DNA of 64,000 nt from Candidatus Barnesiella excrementigallinarum (GTDB taxonomy: Bacteria > Bacteroidota > Bacteroidia > Bacteroidales > Barnesiellaceae), in contig DXFL01000019.1 of the NCBI GenBank assembly GCA_019114445.1, forward strand, positions 1-64,000, in the 5' to 3' direction. Positions 63,472-64,000 of this stretch are shown piece after piece (position 1 is the stretch's first letter; each line of letters begins with the position of its first letter). Position numbers and translations under genes: made by a program. The notes under the pieces are model-generated. The model did no database searches and had not been told where the DNA came from. It worked only from the letters and a program-made list of their open reading frames with translations.

Positions 63472-64000
63472 ATGGAAACATTCTATCTAATTATCGTTAT
63501 CTTTATTTTCCTTATCGCCGTTTTCGATCTTTCGGTGGGTGTTAGTAACGACGCCGTAAACTTCCTCAACTCGGCAATCGGAGCCAAAGCCGCCTCGTTC
63601 AAAGTAATTATGGCCGTGGCAGCCGTAGGTATCTTTGTGGGGGCATCCATGTCGAACGGCATGATGGATATTGCCCGACACGGTATATACCAGCCCCAAT
63701 ATTTCTACTTGAACGAAATCATGTGTATCCTGCTGGCGGTCATGCTCACCGATGTGGTCCTGCTCGACATTTTCAACACGATGGGGCTTCCCACCTCGAC
63801 CACGGTTTCGATGGTATTCGAATTATTGGGCGGAACTTTCGCCCTCGCTATCGTGAAAATAATTAATAGCAACGGTGCCTTGCAAATGGGCGACTTGATC
63901 AATACCGACAAGGCCCTGCAAGTGATTATAGCCATTTTCGTATCGGTGGCGATTGCCTTCTTCTTCGGGGTCGTAGTACAATACATCGCGCGATTGATCT
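63472..64000 (+). CDS. PiT family inorganic phosphate transporter (3' end missing)
   Basis: The frame runs from the ATG at 63472 to the window edge with no stop (176 residues visible). The protein is strongly hydrophobic. FDLSVGVSNDAVNFLNSAIGA is the PiT signature in its Bacteroidetes form (GVSNDAVN in place of GANDVAN), and GLPTSTTVSMVFELLGG follows. It should be a proton- or sodium-coupled phosphate permease at the inner membrane. A weak box TTCCTTTG lies at 63435-63442. The second half of the gene is outside the window. Confidence 0.87.
   Translation, partial: METFYLIIVIFIFLIAVFDLSVGVSNDAVNFLNSAIGAKAASFKVIMAVAAVGIFVGASMSNGMMDIARHGIYQPQYFYLNEIMCILLAVMLTDVVLLDIFNTMGLPTSTTVSMVFELLGGTFALAIVKIINSNGALQMGDLINTDKALQVIIAIFVSVAIAFFFGVVVQYIARLI

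Noticed and set aside
1-64000. Mobile elements, CRISPR arrays and integrases
   Set aside because: No transposase, integrase, regularly spaced repeat array or tRNA-adjacent att duplication was seen.

Overview
The window is chromosomal DNA of a Gram-negative bacterium of the order Bacteroidales. The evidence is consistent. Most promoters carry the Bacteroidetes -7 element TAnnTTTG, several with TTTG 18-20 bases upstream. Start codons lack Shine-Dalgarno sequences. The gene content is typical of the order: a DUF3256 protein, a PCMD-like secreted protein, a CBS-NAD kinase pair next to pdxJ, an ECF sigma/membrane protein/periplasmic sensor trio, TonB-dependent uptake, and a secreted protein with a type IX secretion-like C-terminal domain. 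I cannot assign a genus. A gut-associated lineage is plausible because of the steroid or bile-acid reductase-type cluster. Coding density is high, and I see no insertion sequence, prophage, integrase or CRISPR array.

Layout. 1-12.5 kb: the end of an Omp85-like barrel gene overlapping an EptA-type phosphoethanolamine transferase, a dolichol-phosphate-mannose-synthase-like glycosyltransferase, dihydroorotase (pyrC), a secreted alkaline phosphatase, a small lipoprotein, an acyl-CoA ligase, then mtaB, an LpxL-like acyltransferase and a GT2 glycosyltransferase. 12.5-23.7 kb, minus strand: cvpA-sufB-sufC-sufD-sufS for Fe-S cluster assembly, rimP-nusA-infB for transcription/translation, and a YgjP-type metallopeptidase. 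23.8-31.5 kb: padR-pspC, CBS protein-nadK, divergent pdxJ-exbB-exbD-tonB, and the ECF sigma trio. 31.7-36.1 kb: a ZIP metal transporter, a TonB-dependent receptor and a PCMD-like protein.

36.3-40.0 kb is the most interesting segment. It is a tight four-gene operon with a membrane steroid-5-alpha-reductase homologue, an old-yellow-enzyme-family reductase and two short-chain dehydrogenases. This is the enzyme set expected for reducing 3-oxo-delta4 steroids or bile acids to 5-alpha or 5-beta products and then reducing the 3-oxo group. A probable small RNA gene with its own promoter and terminator follows at about 40.1-40.3 kb.

40.4-64 kb: class II aldolase (fba), speA, truA and an acetyltransferase, lgt, an EamA transporter with a possible structured leader, a DUF3256 protein, a lipoprotein/beta-barrel pair, rluB-like gene with asnS, purB, tRNA-Val, a membrane protein with a zinc ribbon, a T9SS-like secreted protein, tRNA-Lys, an MBL hydrolase, rsmI and rsmF-like methyltransferases read from a perfectly palindromic divergent promoter, a glycogen branching enzyme, and the start of a phosphate transporter cut by the window edge.

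All functional calls come from reading motifs in the sequence. No database search was run.
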